From the NCBI GenBank assembly GCA_964615935.1, contig CAZTTG010000021.1, positions 13,072 through 77,071 of the forward strand: DNA of 64,000 nucleotides, written 5' to 3'. Position numbers and translations under genes: made by a program. Under the pieces are notes generated by a model, which did no database searches, had not been told where the DNA came from, and was given only the letters and a program-made list of their open reading frames with translations. This stretch comes from CAZTTG01 sp964615935. Lineage in GTDB: Bacteria; Planctomycetota; UBA1135; GCA-002686595. Position 1 is the first letter of the stretch; each line of letters opens with the position of its first letter. Shown here piece by piece: positions 51,104 to 59,299 of the stretch.

Positions 51104-51226
51104 ACTTCGGGCCGCCCTGGCCGGGGCCAGCTGCAGGAGCGCCCACCCCCGCGCCGGGGCCTCTCGATTCAGCCCCGAGCCGGCACCGCCGGCATCCTCC
51201 CACCCGGCACCCGCGGGGGTCCCACC

Positions 51227-53593
51227 GTGCGCCTCGAGATCCGATCCACACCCTGCCTCGCCGCCGTCGTGGCCCTGGCGGCGCTCAGCGCCCCGGCCGC
51301 CTCCCAGGCTGTCCAGGTGGACCTCGCGGGGAGCTACGTCCAGCGCATCTCGGTGGGCGCCTACACGGTCGAGGCCGACGAGCTGACCACCGGGACGTCC
51401 TCCGGCGACCACACCGCGTTCAACGGGATGGACTACCCGCCGATCGCCGCCGACGACCTCAACCTGGCCTCCTACTTCGCGCGCTCCTCCGTCGCCGATC
51501 CCACCTGGACCATCGACCTCGGCCGCTGGCGGGACATCAACGGCCCGGCAGCCGACTTCTTCCTGTTCGAGATCGGCGGCAACGACGCGGTCGACGTCCA
51601 GCCCATCCTGAGCGACGGCAGCTCCGGACAGTGGGCCGCGCTGGGCGGCTGGTCGCCGACCTCGTACCACGTCCCCGCCGGCGCCAACAAGGGCCAGCAG
51701 GCGTACGGTCTGGCGTTCGGGATCACCGATCTGCTGGGGCCCGGTGGGGCGCCTCTCGGCCTCGCGAGCGCCCTCCGCGGGCTGCGGCTGCGCAGCGCGG
51801 GCGTGGACGGGGCCTCCTTCAGCGCGGTCGATCCGAGCGGGGGCGGGACGCCGGCCCAGTTCGAGAAGCGCTGGAAGATCACCGGCGAGAGGCGCGTCTG
51901 GCATCCGCTCGAGCTGTGGCTGCGCGGCCCCCGGGCCAGCGAGCTCGACGTGCAGCCCAACCCCTTCCTGGACTACCGGATGCAGGTCCTCTTCCGGGGC
52001 CCTTCGGGACAGACCAGTATCGTGCAGGGCTTCTTCGACGGCGACGGCGAGGGGGGCGGGGAGGGCCAGGTCTGGAAGGCCCGCTTCGCCGCCGACGAGC
52101 CGGGCCCCTGGACCTTCCGGGTGCGCTTCCGCTCCGGTCCGCTGGTCGCGGTCGACCCCGACCCGCTGGCCGGTTCGCCGATCAGGCCCGAGGACGCCTC
52201 CGGGCAGTTCGACGTCCTGCCGCGCGATCCGGCGGCGCCGGGCTTCCTCAAGTGGGGGCGGCTCGAGTACGTCGGCGGGCACTACCTGAAGTTCCGCGAC
52301 GGACCCCACTTCATCAAGGGTGGCGCCGACAGCCCCGAGAACCTGCTCGGGTACCTGGGCTTCGACGACGCTCAGGACGCGGGCAACCTGGGCATCCTCC
52401 ACCGCTTCGAGCCGCACCGGCAGGACTGGCGCCCGGGGGACGAGGCCTTTGCCGGCAACACCACCGGCTACGACTCCCGGGGCCTCACCGGAGCGCTCAA
52501 CTACCTGGCCTCCCAGGGGGTCAACTCGGTCTACGCGATCCTGATGAACCTCGGGGGCGACGGCCAGGACGTCGCTCCCTTCCTGGGCTTCGCCGGGAGC
52601 GCCTTCGACGACTGCCACCACGACATCAGCCGCCTGCACCAGTGGGAGCAGGTCTTCCGGCACGCGCAGCGCCGGGGCATCCAGCTCCACCTGGTCCCGG
52701 GAGAGACCGAGCCGGCCAATGAGCAGTGGCTGGATGGCGGCGCGCTGGGGGTCGAGCGCAAGCTCTACTACCGCGAGATGGTCGCTCGCTTCGGCCACCA
52801 CCTGGCCGTCAAGTGGAACCTCTGCGAGGAGAACGACTTCAGCGACTCGAAGCTCTCGAGCTTCGCCGACTGGATCGACGCCCAGGACCCCTACGACCAT
52901 CCGATCGCCTTCCACACGCACCCCGACGACTTCGCGCAGTACGGACGGCTCGCCGGCGACCCCCGCTTCTCGGCCAGCTCGGTGCAGTACTCCCCGGATC
53001 TGGCGGGGCAGCACGTCGAGACCCTGCGCCAGCTCACCGCCGCGGCGGGGCGGCCGTGGGCCATCGACATGGACGAGAACGGCCCCGCCGCCACCGGCCT
53101 GGGTCCGCACAACGCCGACGACCTGCGCAAGCGCGTGCTGTGGGACGTCTACCTGTCGGGGGGAAGCCTGGAGTGGTTCCTCGGATCCTGGAGCCTCCCC
53201 ATCGGGGGGGACGTCACCCTGGAGGACTTCCGCACCCGCGAGCCGATGTGGGGCTACATGGCCCACGCGCGCGCCTTCATGGAGGACCACCTCCCCTTCT
53301 GGGAGATGCAGCCCATGGACCCGCTGCTCTCCGGCGAGAGCAGTGCCTTCGGCGGGGGCGAGGTCTTCGCCCGGGCCGGTGAGGTGTACGCGGTCTACCT
53401 GCCGCAGGCGGACGGCGCTGGAGCGCTGGATCTCTCCGCCGCGACGGGGCAGTTCCTGAAGCGCTGGTACGACCCCCGGAGCGGCCAGCTCGTGGGCGCG
53501 CCGCAGATCGTCCAGGGGGGCGCGTCGGTCCCCGTCGGCTCGCCGCCCTCGGCTGCGGGGGATGACTGGGTGGTCTGGTTCGAGAAGCTCTGA
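51227..53593 (+). CDS. Secreted DUF5060-type glycoside-hydrolase-like protein
   Basis: The 788-residue protein starts at GTG 51227 with a signal peptide (AAVVALAALSAPAAS-Q). Residues ~30-200 are a beta-rich module of a kind seen at the start of secreted planctomycete proteins. A DUF5060 domain (~205-345) follows: FEKRWKITGERRVWHPLELWL, DYRMQVLFRG and GFFDGDGEGG. A TIM-barrel region covers ~345-690, with HFIKGGADSPENLLGY and VKWNLCEENDFSD, whose Glu pair is placed like the acid/base of clan GH-A enzymes. A C-terminal collagen-binding-like beta domain (~695-788, AVYLPQADGAGALDLS) ends the protein. DUF5060 proteins act on polysaccharides, but the substrate here is unknown. Confidence 0.82.
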   Translation: MRLEIRSTPCLAAVVALAALSAPAASQAVQVDLAGSYVQRISVGAYTVEADELTTGTSSGDHTAFNGMDYPPIAADDLNLASYFARSSVADPTWTIDLGRWRDINGPAADFFLFEIGGNDAVDVQPILSDGSSGQWAALGGWSPTSYHVPAGANKGQQAYGLAFGITDLLGPGGAPLGLASALRGLRLRSAGVDGASFSAVDPSGGGTPAQFEKRWKITGERRVWHPLELWLRGPRASELDVQPNPFLDYRMQVLFRGPSGQTSIVQGFFDGDGEGGGEGQVWKARFAADEPGPWTFRVRFRSGPLVAVDPDPLAGSPIRPEDASGQFDVLPRDPAAPGFLKWGRLEYVGGHYLKFRDGPHFIKGGADSPENLLGYLGFDDAQDAGNLGILHRFEPHRQDWRPGDEAFAGNTTGYDSRGLTGALNYLASQGVNSVYAILMNLGGDGQDVAPFLGFAGSAFDDCHHDISRLHQWEQVFRHAQRRGIQLHLVPGETEPANEQWLDGGALGVERKLYYREMVARFGHHLAVKWNLCEENDFSDSKLSSFADWIDAQDPYDHPIAFHTHPDDFAQYGRLAGDPRFSASSVQYSPDLAGQHVETLRQLTAAAGRPWAIDMDENGPAATGLGPHNADDLRKRVLWDVYLSGGSLEWFLGSWSLPIGGDVTLEDFRTREPMWGYMAHARAFMEDHLPFWEMQPMDPLLSGESSAFGGGEVFARAGEVYAVYLPQADGAGALDLSAATGQFLKRWYDPRSGQLVGAPQIVQGGASVPVGSPPSAAGDDWVVWFEKL

Positions 53594-53650
53594 GGCCGCT
53601 TCGGGCCGCGAGGCGCGCGCGGGAGCGATCCCGGCCGTATGCTCGCGGCC

Positions 53651-55150
53651 ATGGGCCAGCACGAGCACCCGCACGGGCCGGACCACGCGCACGACCACGC
53701 CGAGGACTTCCCCCGGATCCTCCTGCGCGACCTGGTGGCCGAGCAGCAGGCCGGCGAGGAGCGGCGCGCTCGCTGGCAGGTCCTGTTCCTGACCCTGGCC
53801 CTGGCGCTCCTGGCCCTGGCCCTGCCGACCGAGCGCCTCCTCGGCCGCGGGCCGGCCCTGGTGACCGCCGCCTCGGGCGGAGCCTGGCTCCACCCGAACC
53901 TGCTGATCGGAGCGCTCACGCGGCTCCTGTCGGGCGCGCCGGGGCTCGATTCCGAGCGGGCCTCATTCCTCCTCTCGGCCCTGTGCTGGGCGGGCGCCTT
54001 CCCGCTCCTGGTCGGCCTGGCCCTGCGGGCCGGCGCCTCCCGCGGCCCGGCGATCGCGGCCGCCCTCGCGGGCCTCCTCGCGCCCGCGCCGTGGCTGGCC
54101 GCCACCCTGCCGGGTCCGGCGGCCCCGGGGATCCTGGGAGCCGCGCTCGTCGCGCGCTCGCTCCTGGGCGAGGCCGCACCGGCCGGCCGCGTGGTCTCCC
54201 GCGCCCGGATCCTGGCGAGCTTCGCCCTGGCCTGTGCCCTGGACGCCTCCCTCCTGGCGCTCCTCCTGGTGCCCGTCACCGTCGCCGCACGAGGGGAGGG
54301 CCGCGCGGCGGACCGAGCCGATGGGGCCAGCCGGCGAGCCGGCCTGCCGCCCTGGTCCGGGGTGATCGCGCTCTTCGCCTGGCTGCTCCTGCTCGGCATT
54401 CGCGCGGCCGAGGGCTGGGCGCGAGCGCGGACCCTCGGGATCGTCGATCCCGCGGAGCCGCCGTCCTGGTCGGCGCCGGTGCAGCTGAGCCTGGGCCTGG
54501 GGATCGGGCTCATCGCGATCCTGGCCCTGCTCCTCCCGCCCGCCTCGCAGCACGAATCCCGCCCGCCCGCCTGGCTGCTCCCCTGGTGCCTCCTGCCCCC
54601 CTTCCTGCAGCTCGCCACCGGCTCGCCCGCGGGCGCGGGCCTCCTGCCGCTGGTTCCCGCCCTGGTCCTGGGAGCGGCGTACCTCCTGGGGCGGATGGGC
54701 CCCTCTCGCGCCGGCCTGCTCGCCGCCCTCCTGCTCCCGGTGCAGGTCGCCGTCACTGCGGTCGCGGTGCTCGACCTGCAGGCCGGCGATCCCGACCGGA
54801 GCTGGCGTGAACGGGCCGCGCGACGGCTCGAGCCGGACGACGTGGTGGTGACCCTCTCCTCCCGTCGCGCCTACGTGCTGCGCGAGCGCTGGCGGCTGGA
54901 CACCCTCGATGCCTCGCGGGGGCTCCAATCGGGCGAGTCCCTGGAGGCGTGGTGGGCGCGCGAGGTCGAGGGCCGCTTCGGGCCCGCCCTCGACGGGCAG
55001 CGGCGCTGGGTGGTGGACAGCCCCCTGGTGCCGGACGATCCCGAGCGCTTCGCCCTGCATCGGACCGAGCCCGCGGAGGCGATCGGGGATCTGAGGGCCA
55101 GGCTGCTCCAGTTCGGGGCGCGCGAGCTCGACGCCCTCTCCGGCGAGTAG
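53651..55150 (+). CDS. Polytopic membrane protein with His-rich N-terminus
   Basis: The 499-residue protein has a soluble N-terminal part with the His/Asp-rich string HEHPHGPDHAHDHAED, which may bind metal. About nine or ten transmembrane helices follow between ~45 and ~385, with Gly/Ala/Leu composition. A soluble C-terminal domain (~390-499, SWRERAARRLEPDDVVVTLSSRRAYVL) resembles the tail of large membrane glycosyltransferases. The overall plan resembles PMT/DUF2723-type proteins, but the usual acidic motif in the first loop is not clear, so I leave the function open. The start is taken as ATG 53651: TATGCT at 53638-53643 ends seven bases before it, as in a leaderless message. ATG 53639 is in frame. 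Confidence 0.65.
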   Translation: MGQHEHPHGPDHAHDHAEDFPRILLRDLVAEQQAGEERRARWQVLFLTLALALLALALPTERLLGRGPALVTAASGGAWLHPNLLIGALTRLLSGAPGLDSERASFLLSALCWAGAFPLLVGLALRAGASRGPAIAAALAGLLAPAPWLAATLPGPAAPGILGAALVARSLLGEAAPAGRVVSRARILASFALACALDASLLALLLVPVTVAARGEGRAADRADGASRRAGLPPWSGVIALFAWLLLLGIRAAEGWARARTLGIVDPAEPPSWSAPVQLSLGLGIGLIAILALLLPPASQHESRPPAWLLPWCLLPPFLQLATGSPAGAGLLPLVPALVLGAAYLLGRMGPSRAGLLAALLLPVQVAVTAVAVLDLQAGDPDRSWRERAARRLEPDDVVVTLSSRRAYVLRERWRLDTLDASRGLQSGESLEAWWAREVEGRFGPALDGQRRWVVDSPLVPDDPERFALHRTEPAEAIGDLRARLLQFGARELDALSGE

Positions 55151-55273
55151 CCCGGGGAGTTGCGCCAGGAGCGCCTTCCGAACCGACCCGGGTGGACGAT
55201 GCCCGCCAGCCCAGCTGGATTGTGAGGGAGGTTCTCATCGCCCTTCCGTCAGCCAATCCGCACAATCGCCTCG

Positions 55274-55708
55274 ATGAAGACCACCGCCATGGCCTGCTGC
55301 CTCGTCGCGCTCTCCCTTCTCGGTTGCCGCTCGGCCGATCCCGCTGACAGCGCCGCTCTCCCGCTCGGCATCGATTGGTCACTCGCCACCATGATCACCG
55401 GCGACGACTCGATGACGATCGCCCCCGGCGAAGAGCCGCCGACACTGCGCTTCACCTCCGAGGGCGAGGGGATGTCCGTCTCCGGCTTCTCGGGTGTGAA
55501 CCGGTACTCGGGGACCTGCACCGTGGCCGAGGATCGCCTCATGACCTTCTCGCCCCTGGCCGCGACCCGGATGGCGGGACCGCCGGGGGCGATGGACCTC
55601 GAGGTGCGGTTCCTCGCTCATCTGCAAGGAGCTCGGTCCTACGTCCTCGCCGGAGAGGAGCTGAGTATCCTGACCAGGACGGGGAGCCTGGAGTTTCGGG
55701 CCGACTGA
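55274..55708 (+). CDS. META-domain (HslJ-like) lipoprotein
   Basis: The 144-residue protein opens with a lipoprotein signal (VALSLLGC). The body is one META domain: LRFTSEGEGMSVSGFSGVNRYSGTCTV, then FSPLAATRMAGPPGAMDLEVRFLAHL and the closing LEFRAD. The G-x-N-x-Y-x-G motif and the T-R-M motif are the family hallmarks. META domains occur in HslJ and secreted stress-related proteins; the molecular role is not known. It is convergent with the beta-barrel gene, 40 bases away. Confidence 0.85.
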   Translation: MKTTAMACCLVALSLLGCRSADPADSAALPLGIDWSLATMITGDDSMTIAPGEEPPTLRFTSEGEGMSVSGFSGVNRYSGTCTVAEDRLMTFSPLAATRMAGPPGAMDLEVRFLAHLQGARSYVLAGEELSILTRTGSLEFRAD

Positions 55709-55748
55709 TCGAAGTCGAGAGCTCCCGGCCGGCCGCGCCGGAGGCGGA

Positions 55749-56438
55749 TCAGAAGAGGTAGGTGACGCCCAGGAGCAGGATGGCGCCCTCGCCCACATCC
55801 TCGCCGGCGGTGTCGACGTTGATCTCCGCGCCCAGGCCGAGCACCAGCTCCAGGCGCGCTCCCTCGAGCCACCAGCCGTAGCCCAGCTCGGCGGTCGGCT
55901 GCAGGACCAGCACGTCCGTCGTGCCCTCGCGTCCGGCGGGGAAGGCGCCGCTCGGATCGTCCTTCCAGTCGATCTCGAGGTCCCAGAGGTCGGCGCGTGC
56001 GCCCCACAGCCAGCCCCCCTCGCCGCGCGGCCTCAGCGAGCGGCGGTAGCCGATGCCCCCGCCGAGACCGCCCCCCCTCTCGTCGTCGTGCTCGCCGAAG
56101 TCCTGGCGATCGGTGGCGTTGTAGCCGATGCGGAGGCTCAGCTCGTCCCGATCGGAGAGCGCGTACCGCGCGTGGCCGGCGGCGATGACGCCGGCGGGGT
56201 AGCCCTGCACCTCGGCGCCGAAGCTCCATGCGGATGCGCGCTCGGCGGATGAGGTGGAGCCCGTCGGGTTCGCCGCGCAGCCCGCGCAGAGGTCGGTCGC
56301 CGGCTTCGAGCAGGCTTGACCTCTCCCGGCAGTGCCCGGCGAGCTCGCTTCGGGGGAGCGCTGTCTCGAAGCGCGCTCCTCCGGAGGTCGGACCGCGATG
56401 GATCGGCCCGACCCCCGGGGAAGCTCCCAGGTCGACAC
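55749..56438 (-). CDS. Outer-membrane beta-barrel protein, 5' end uncertain, possibly truncated
   Basis: About 170 C-terminal residues read as alternating beta-strands of an outer-membrane barrel (SFGAEVQGYPAGVIAAGHARYAL, LSLRIGYNATD, GGIGYRRSL, ARLELVLGLGAEINV) and end in the expected aromatic LLGVTYLF. Upstream the frame lacks any signal peptide. The only start in the right range is GTG 56438, giving an N-terminus of Pro/Arg/Ser-rich sequence (RPPEERASRQRSPEASS). Either the gene has lost its 5' end or a frameshift hides the signal sequence. It follows the gene at 56522 on the same strand. Confidence 0.5.
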   Translation of the reverse strand: MSTWELPRGSGRSIAVRPPEERASRQRSPEASSPGTAGRGQACSKPATDLCAGCAANPTGSTSSAERASAWSFGAEVQGYPAGVIAAGHARYALSDRDELSLRIGYNATDRQDFGEHDDERGGGLGGGIGYRRSLRPRGEGGWLWGARADLWDLEIDWKDDPSGAFPAGREGTTDVLVLQPTAELGYGWWLEGARLELVLGLGAEINVDTAGEDVGEGAILLLGVTYLF

Positions 56439-56521
56439 CGGCTGCAGCGCCGTGGCCCGCGGAGGCTCCCGCGCCGGTGCCGGGCGGGAGCGGGTCACGG
56501 GTGCAGGCCGTGCCGGGGAGA

Positions 56522-57583
56522 CTAGTTGTACAGGACCTCGACCGCGTCGGAGACGTCGGTGCCGACCCCCGAGGCGGGATCCCGGTTCCAGCCCTGGAAG
56601 AAGACGATGGTACCTGAGGCGTGGTCGACCCCCGCCGGATCGTTGATCCGCAGGAGCATGGATCCGTTGCAGCCGGCTCCGCCACCGGTGTTCTGTGGCC
56701 AGGACCGCTTGAGCGGCGGCAGGACGCACAGGGTGCCGGAGGAGAAGGGGATGGCCGCCGGCGCGTAGCCGTAGAAGATGATCCCGGGCTTGTTGCCCTC
56801 GGCCCCGCTGATGGTCACGTCGTAGTCGTTGGCGCCGGAGACCGGGCAGGCGCCCATGTTGCTGGTCGAGATGCTGGCGAAGCAGCCACTGGAGCTGGTG
56901 CCCTGACCGGCGGTGCAGTAGACCACGGGCGTCTGGCAGCCTCCGGTCTCGATGATCAGCTCGGGCGGCGACCCCGTGGGGCTGCCGTAGGCCCCGAAGA
57001 AGTAGACGAAGCTGTAGTGTGAGACGTCGTTCTTGAAGCCGATGCAGATCTGATCGTCCAGCAGGTCCCCCGACCAGTTGTGGGCGCCGACGTCCAGCAC
57101 GAAGTCGTAGCTGGTGACGTAGGTGGTGAACGGGACGTCATTGGCCAGCAGGGTATCCAGGGACAGGGAGCCGGGGGTGGCGGAGCTGCGCGTCCATCCG
57201 TCGTCCGCGCTGTAGTAGACGTCCACCACCGGATTGGAGTTCGGCGAGCCGAAGGCGTTCTCCAGGTAGCAGCGAAGCGTCATGCTCGTGATGTTCGCTC
57301 CGTCCGGAATCGCGGAGACGTCGAAGAGCAGGAAGCCGTTGACGTTGAGCAGGCTCGTGTTCCAGTAGGCGCGGTGACGGTTGTCCGGCCACGTCGAGGT
57401 GGCGCTGATGCTGACGCTCTCGAAGGGGTTGATGGTGTAGGTGGCATCATCCAGAATCGAGCCGCCGCCGGGGCTGCCCTGCTCCGAGGTGACGCCGACC
57501 GGGGGCGTCGTCCCATCGGTCTGGGCGAGACAGGGCAGACCGAACAGCAGGAGCGCCGCCAGGGGCGCGAGGCCACTTCTCAT
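56522..57583 (-). CDS. Secreted protein with DNRLRE-like domain and planctomycete-type C-terminal domain
   Basis: The 353-residue protein starts at ATG 57583 after GGAGGA with a signal peptide (LAALLLFGLPCLA-QT). Residues ~30-215 form a beta-sandwich resembling the DNRLRE/TGF-propeptide-like family: the HRAYWNTSLLNVNGFLLFD region and the GANITSMTLRCYLE region, where single-strand units are typical. Residues ~225-353 are a separate Cys-containing domain (VVYCTAGQGTSSSGCFASIS, GIIFYGYAP, LCVLPPLKRS, FFQGWNRDPA, VSDAVEVLYN) that recurs at the end of the protein at 59300. Such paired architectures are typical of planctomycete extracellular proteins; the role of the C-terminal domain is unknown. 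Confidence 0.8.
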   Translation of the reverse strand: MRSGLAPLAALLLFGLPCLAQTDGTTPPVGVTSEQGSPGGGSILDDATYTINPFESVSISATSTWPDNRHRAYWNTSLLNVNGFLLFDVSAIPDGANITSMTLRCYLENAFGSPNSNPVVDVYYSADDGWTRSSATPGSLSLDTLLANDVPFTTYVTSYDFVLDVGAHNWSGDLLDDQICIGFKNDVSHYSFVYFFGAYGSPTGSPPELIIETGGCQTPVVYCTAGQGTSSSGCFASISTSNMGACPVSGANDYDVTISGAEGNKPGIIFYGYAPAAIPFSSGTLCVLPPLKRSWPQNTGGGAGCNGSMLLRINDPAGVDHASGTIVFFQGWNRDPASGVGTDVSDAVEVLYN

Positions 57584-57933
57584 GGTGTTCCTCCCGGGTT
57601 TGAGAGTGGGCTGGTTCGATGCCAGACTGAGACATCGAGCCTCATTCGAGTATTGACCACCCTTGGCATACGTCAAGGCGGCGAGCTGAGAGAGGCGCGC
57701 GCGAGGCCCCGCAATCCACCGTCAAGCCCGGGCAGGGGAGAAGCCGGGAGCTCAGGCAGACCCCGGAGGATCATCGACCGAGGCGCGCGAGCCGCGCCCG
57801 GCGAGGCGAGGGGGGCCAGGAGGAGCCCCCGCCTCACCCGGGTCGAGGCCGGATCGGGAGCCCGGCTCGTGTATCCTGTGGCGTAGAGCTTCACGGGCAG
57901 TCAGCCGCCCTGACCGCCGGACGGGCTCATTCC
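57584..57933. other. Divergent intergenic region, promoter of the minus-strand gene seen
   Basis: This 350-base gap separates two divergent genes. It carries a promoter for the minus-strand secreted protein (57649..57676). On the plus strand TATCCT at 57872-57877 is a weak -10 candidate for the SGNH-type gene. No further gene or RNA structure is seen; the GC-rich middle has no notable repeat. Confidence 0.45.
57649..57676 (-). promoter_or_regulatory. Sigma-70-type promoter for the gene starting at 57583
   Basis: On the minus strand TTGACG (57676-57671) is followed after 16 bases by AATACT (57654-57649). Both hexamers are close to consensus, and a start near 57642 would give a leader of about 58 bases containing the GGAGGA ribosome site. 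This is the best -35/-10 pair I found in the window. Confidence 0.55.
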
Positions 57934-58008
57934 ATGGCCACGCCGAGTCGACTCCCCGAGATTCCCAGGATGTCCTGGGCCGGGGTCGTCGTCCTCGCCT
58001 AGCTCGTC
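57934..58008 (+). other. Upstream in-frame segment of the SGNH-type gene, interrupted by an amber codon
   Basis: An ATG at 57934 opens the same frame as the gene at 58009. It reads MATPSRLPEIPRMSWAGVVV and two more residues, LA, then TAG at 58000-58002, then LVVLIGYWV without a frame change. The sequence on both sides of the TAG forms one membrane helix. This looks like the true N-terminus with a nonsense mutation at codon 23. Confidence 0.6.
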
Positions 58009-59238
58009 GTGCTGATCGGCTACTGGGTCACGGAGCCGAGCTCCGATTCCGTCTACCACACGCTGTCCGGCCTGATCCTCTCCTACCTGGCCCTGTGGGG
58101 TCTCTTCTTCCTGTGGAGCCGCGCGACTCGAGCCCTACTCGTCCTGCGCTTCATTCTGTTCAGCACTTCGCTCGCCCTTGGGGTGGGTCTCCTGGAAGGA
58201 CTCATGCTGGTGAGGGTCGTCGATTTCCGATCGGTATTCGAGACCCCGGTCTGGGAGCCATGGGCGCATCCGGGCAATGATCTGGACCCGACGCTGCTCC
58301 ACATCCACCGCGCCCATGACATCTGGCTGTGGAACGGGATCGAGTATCGATACGACCACCGTGGCCTGCGGAACGAGACCGATCTGGAGCAGGCCGACGT
58401 CGTGGTCGTGGGCGACTCGATGGTCGAGGGCCTGGGAGTCCGCGCCTCCGACCTCCTCACGTCCCACCTGAGCGAGCGGCTGCAAGGCCCTGTCGCGAAC
58501 CTGTCACAATCGTGGTACGGGCCGCACCAGGAGCTGGAATTGCTCCGGAGGCACGGCCAGGCGCTCGCGCCCAAGACGTGCATCTGGGTGTTCTTCGAGG
58601 GGAACGACCTCGGTGACCTTCGCCGGTACGAAGAGGCCACGCGGGACTGGGACGAGGAATCCAGAGGCCTCCACTCCCCCTGGGAGCGCTCCTTCACGAA
58701 GAACCTGCTGCTCGCGGTCCGTCGCCATATCGATGCGGTGCTGCATCGCGGTGTGGCCGTGGGAAGCGATCCGGAGCAGCTGGAATGGTCAGGACTCCTC
58801 GAGGAGACTCCGGAGAGCAGGAAGCGTCTGTTCTTCTGGTATCGGGGCCTCGATCTCTCCTCCCGTGACCGGGAGGCTCTCTCGGAGATGTCCTCGATCC
58901 TGGGTCGAGCCCACGAGCTCTGCCGGGCCAGTGGTGCCCGATTCCTGGTGGCCTTCGCCCCCACCAAGTTCCGGGTCTATCGAGACCTCACCGAGTTCGA
59001 CACCAGCACGCGGCCGCGATACTGGGTGATCAACGACCTGCCCCGACGCTTCGAGGCGATGGTTCGGGAGAGCTGGCCGGATGCGGAGTTCCTGGACCTG
59101 ACCCCCGCTCTGGCAGAGGTCGCCCGGAGTGGCCCGCTGGTCTACTTCCCCTACGATTCGCACTGGTCCCCGGAGGGACATCGAGCCGTTGCCGGCGCGC
59201 TCTTCCGTTTCCTGATGGATTGGGAGGACACGGATTGA
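58009..59238 (+). CDS. Membrane-anchored SGNH-hydrolase-like protein
   Basis: The 409-residue frame from GTG 58009 has half of a first membrane helix (LIGYWV), a second at ~20-38 and a third at ~45-68, then an extracytoplasmic SGNH-like domain (~125-409). VVVGDSMVEGLGVR carries the block I Ser, VFFEGNDLGDL the block III Asn, and YFPYDSHWSPEGHRAVA the block V Asp and His. AlgX/DltD-type proteins with this layout move or remove acyl groups on cell-surface glycans, which I infer as the class. The natural start is probably ATG 57934, cut off by an in-frame TAG, so the product may be shortened or absent. Confidence 0.7.
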   Translation: MLIGYWVTEPSSDSVYHTLSGLILSYLALWGLFFLWSRATRALLVLRFILFSTSLALGVGLLEGLMLVRVVDFRSVFETPVWEPWAHPGNDLDPTLLHIHRAHDIWLWNGIEYRYDHRGLRNETDLEQADVVVVGDSMVEGLGVRASDLLTSHLSERLQGPVANLSQSWYGPHQELELLRRHGQALAPKTCIWVFFEGNDLGDLRRYEEATRDWDEESRGLHSPWERSFTKNLLLAVRRHIDAVLHRGVAVGSDPEQLEWSGLLEETPESRKRLFFWYRGLDLSSRDREALSEMSSILGRAHELCRASGARFLVAFAPTKFRVYRDLTEFDTSTRPRYWVINDLPRRFEAMVRESWPDAEFLDLTPALAEVARSGPLVYFPYDSHWSPEGHRAVAGALFRFLMDWEDTD

Positions 59239-59299
59239 GCCGACGGGACGGGGAGATCCACGGCGATGGCCTCTCCCGAGATCGCTCACGCCACCTGCA

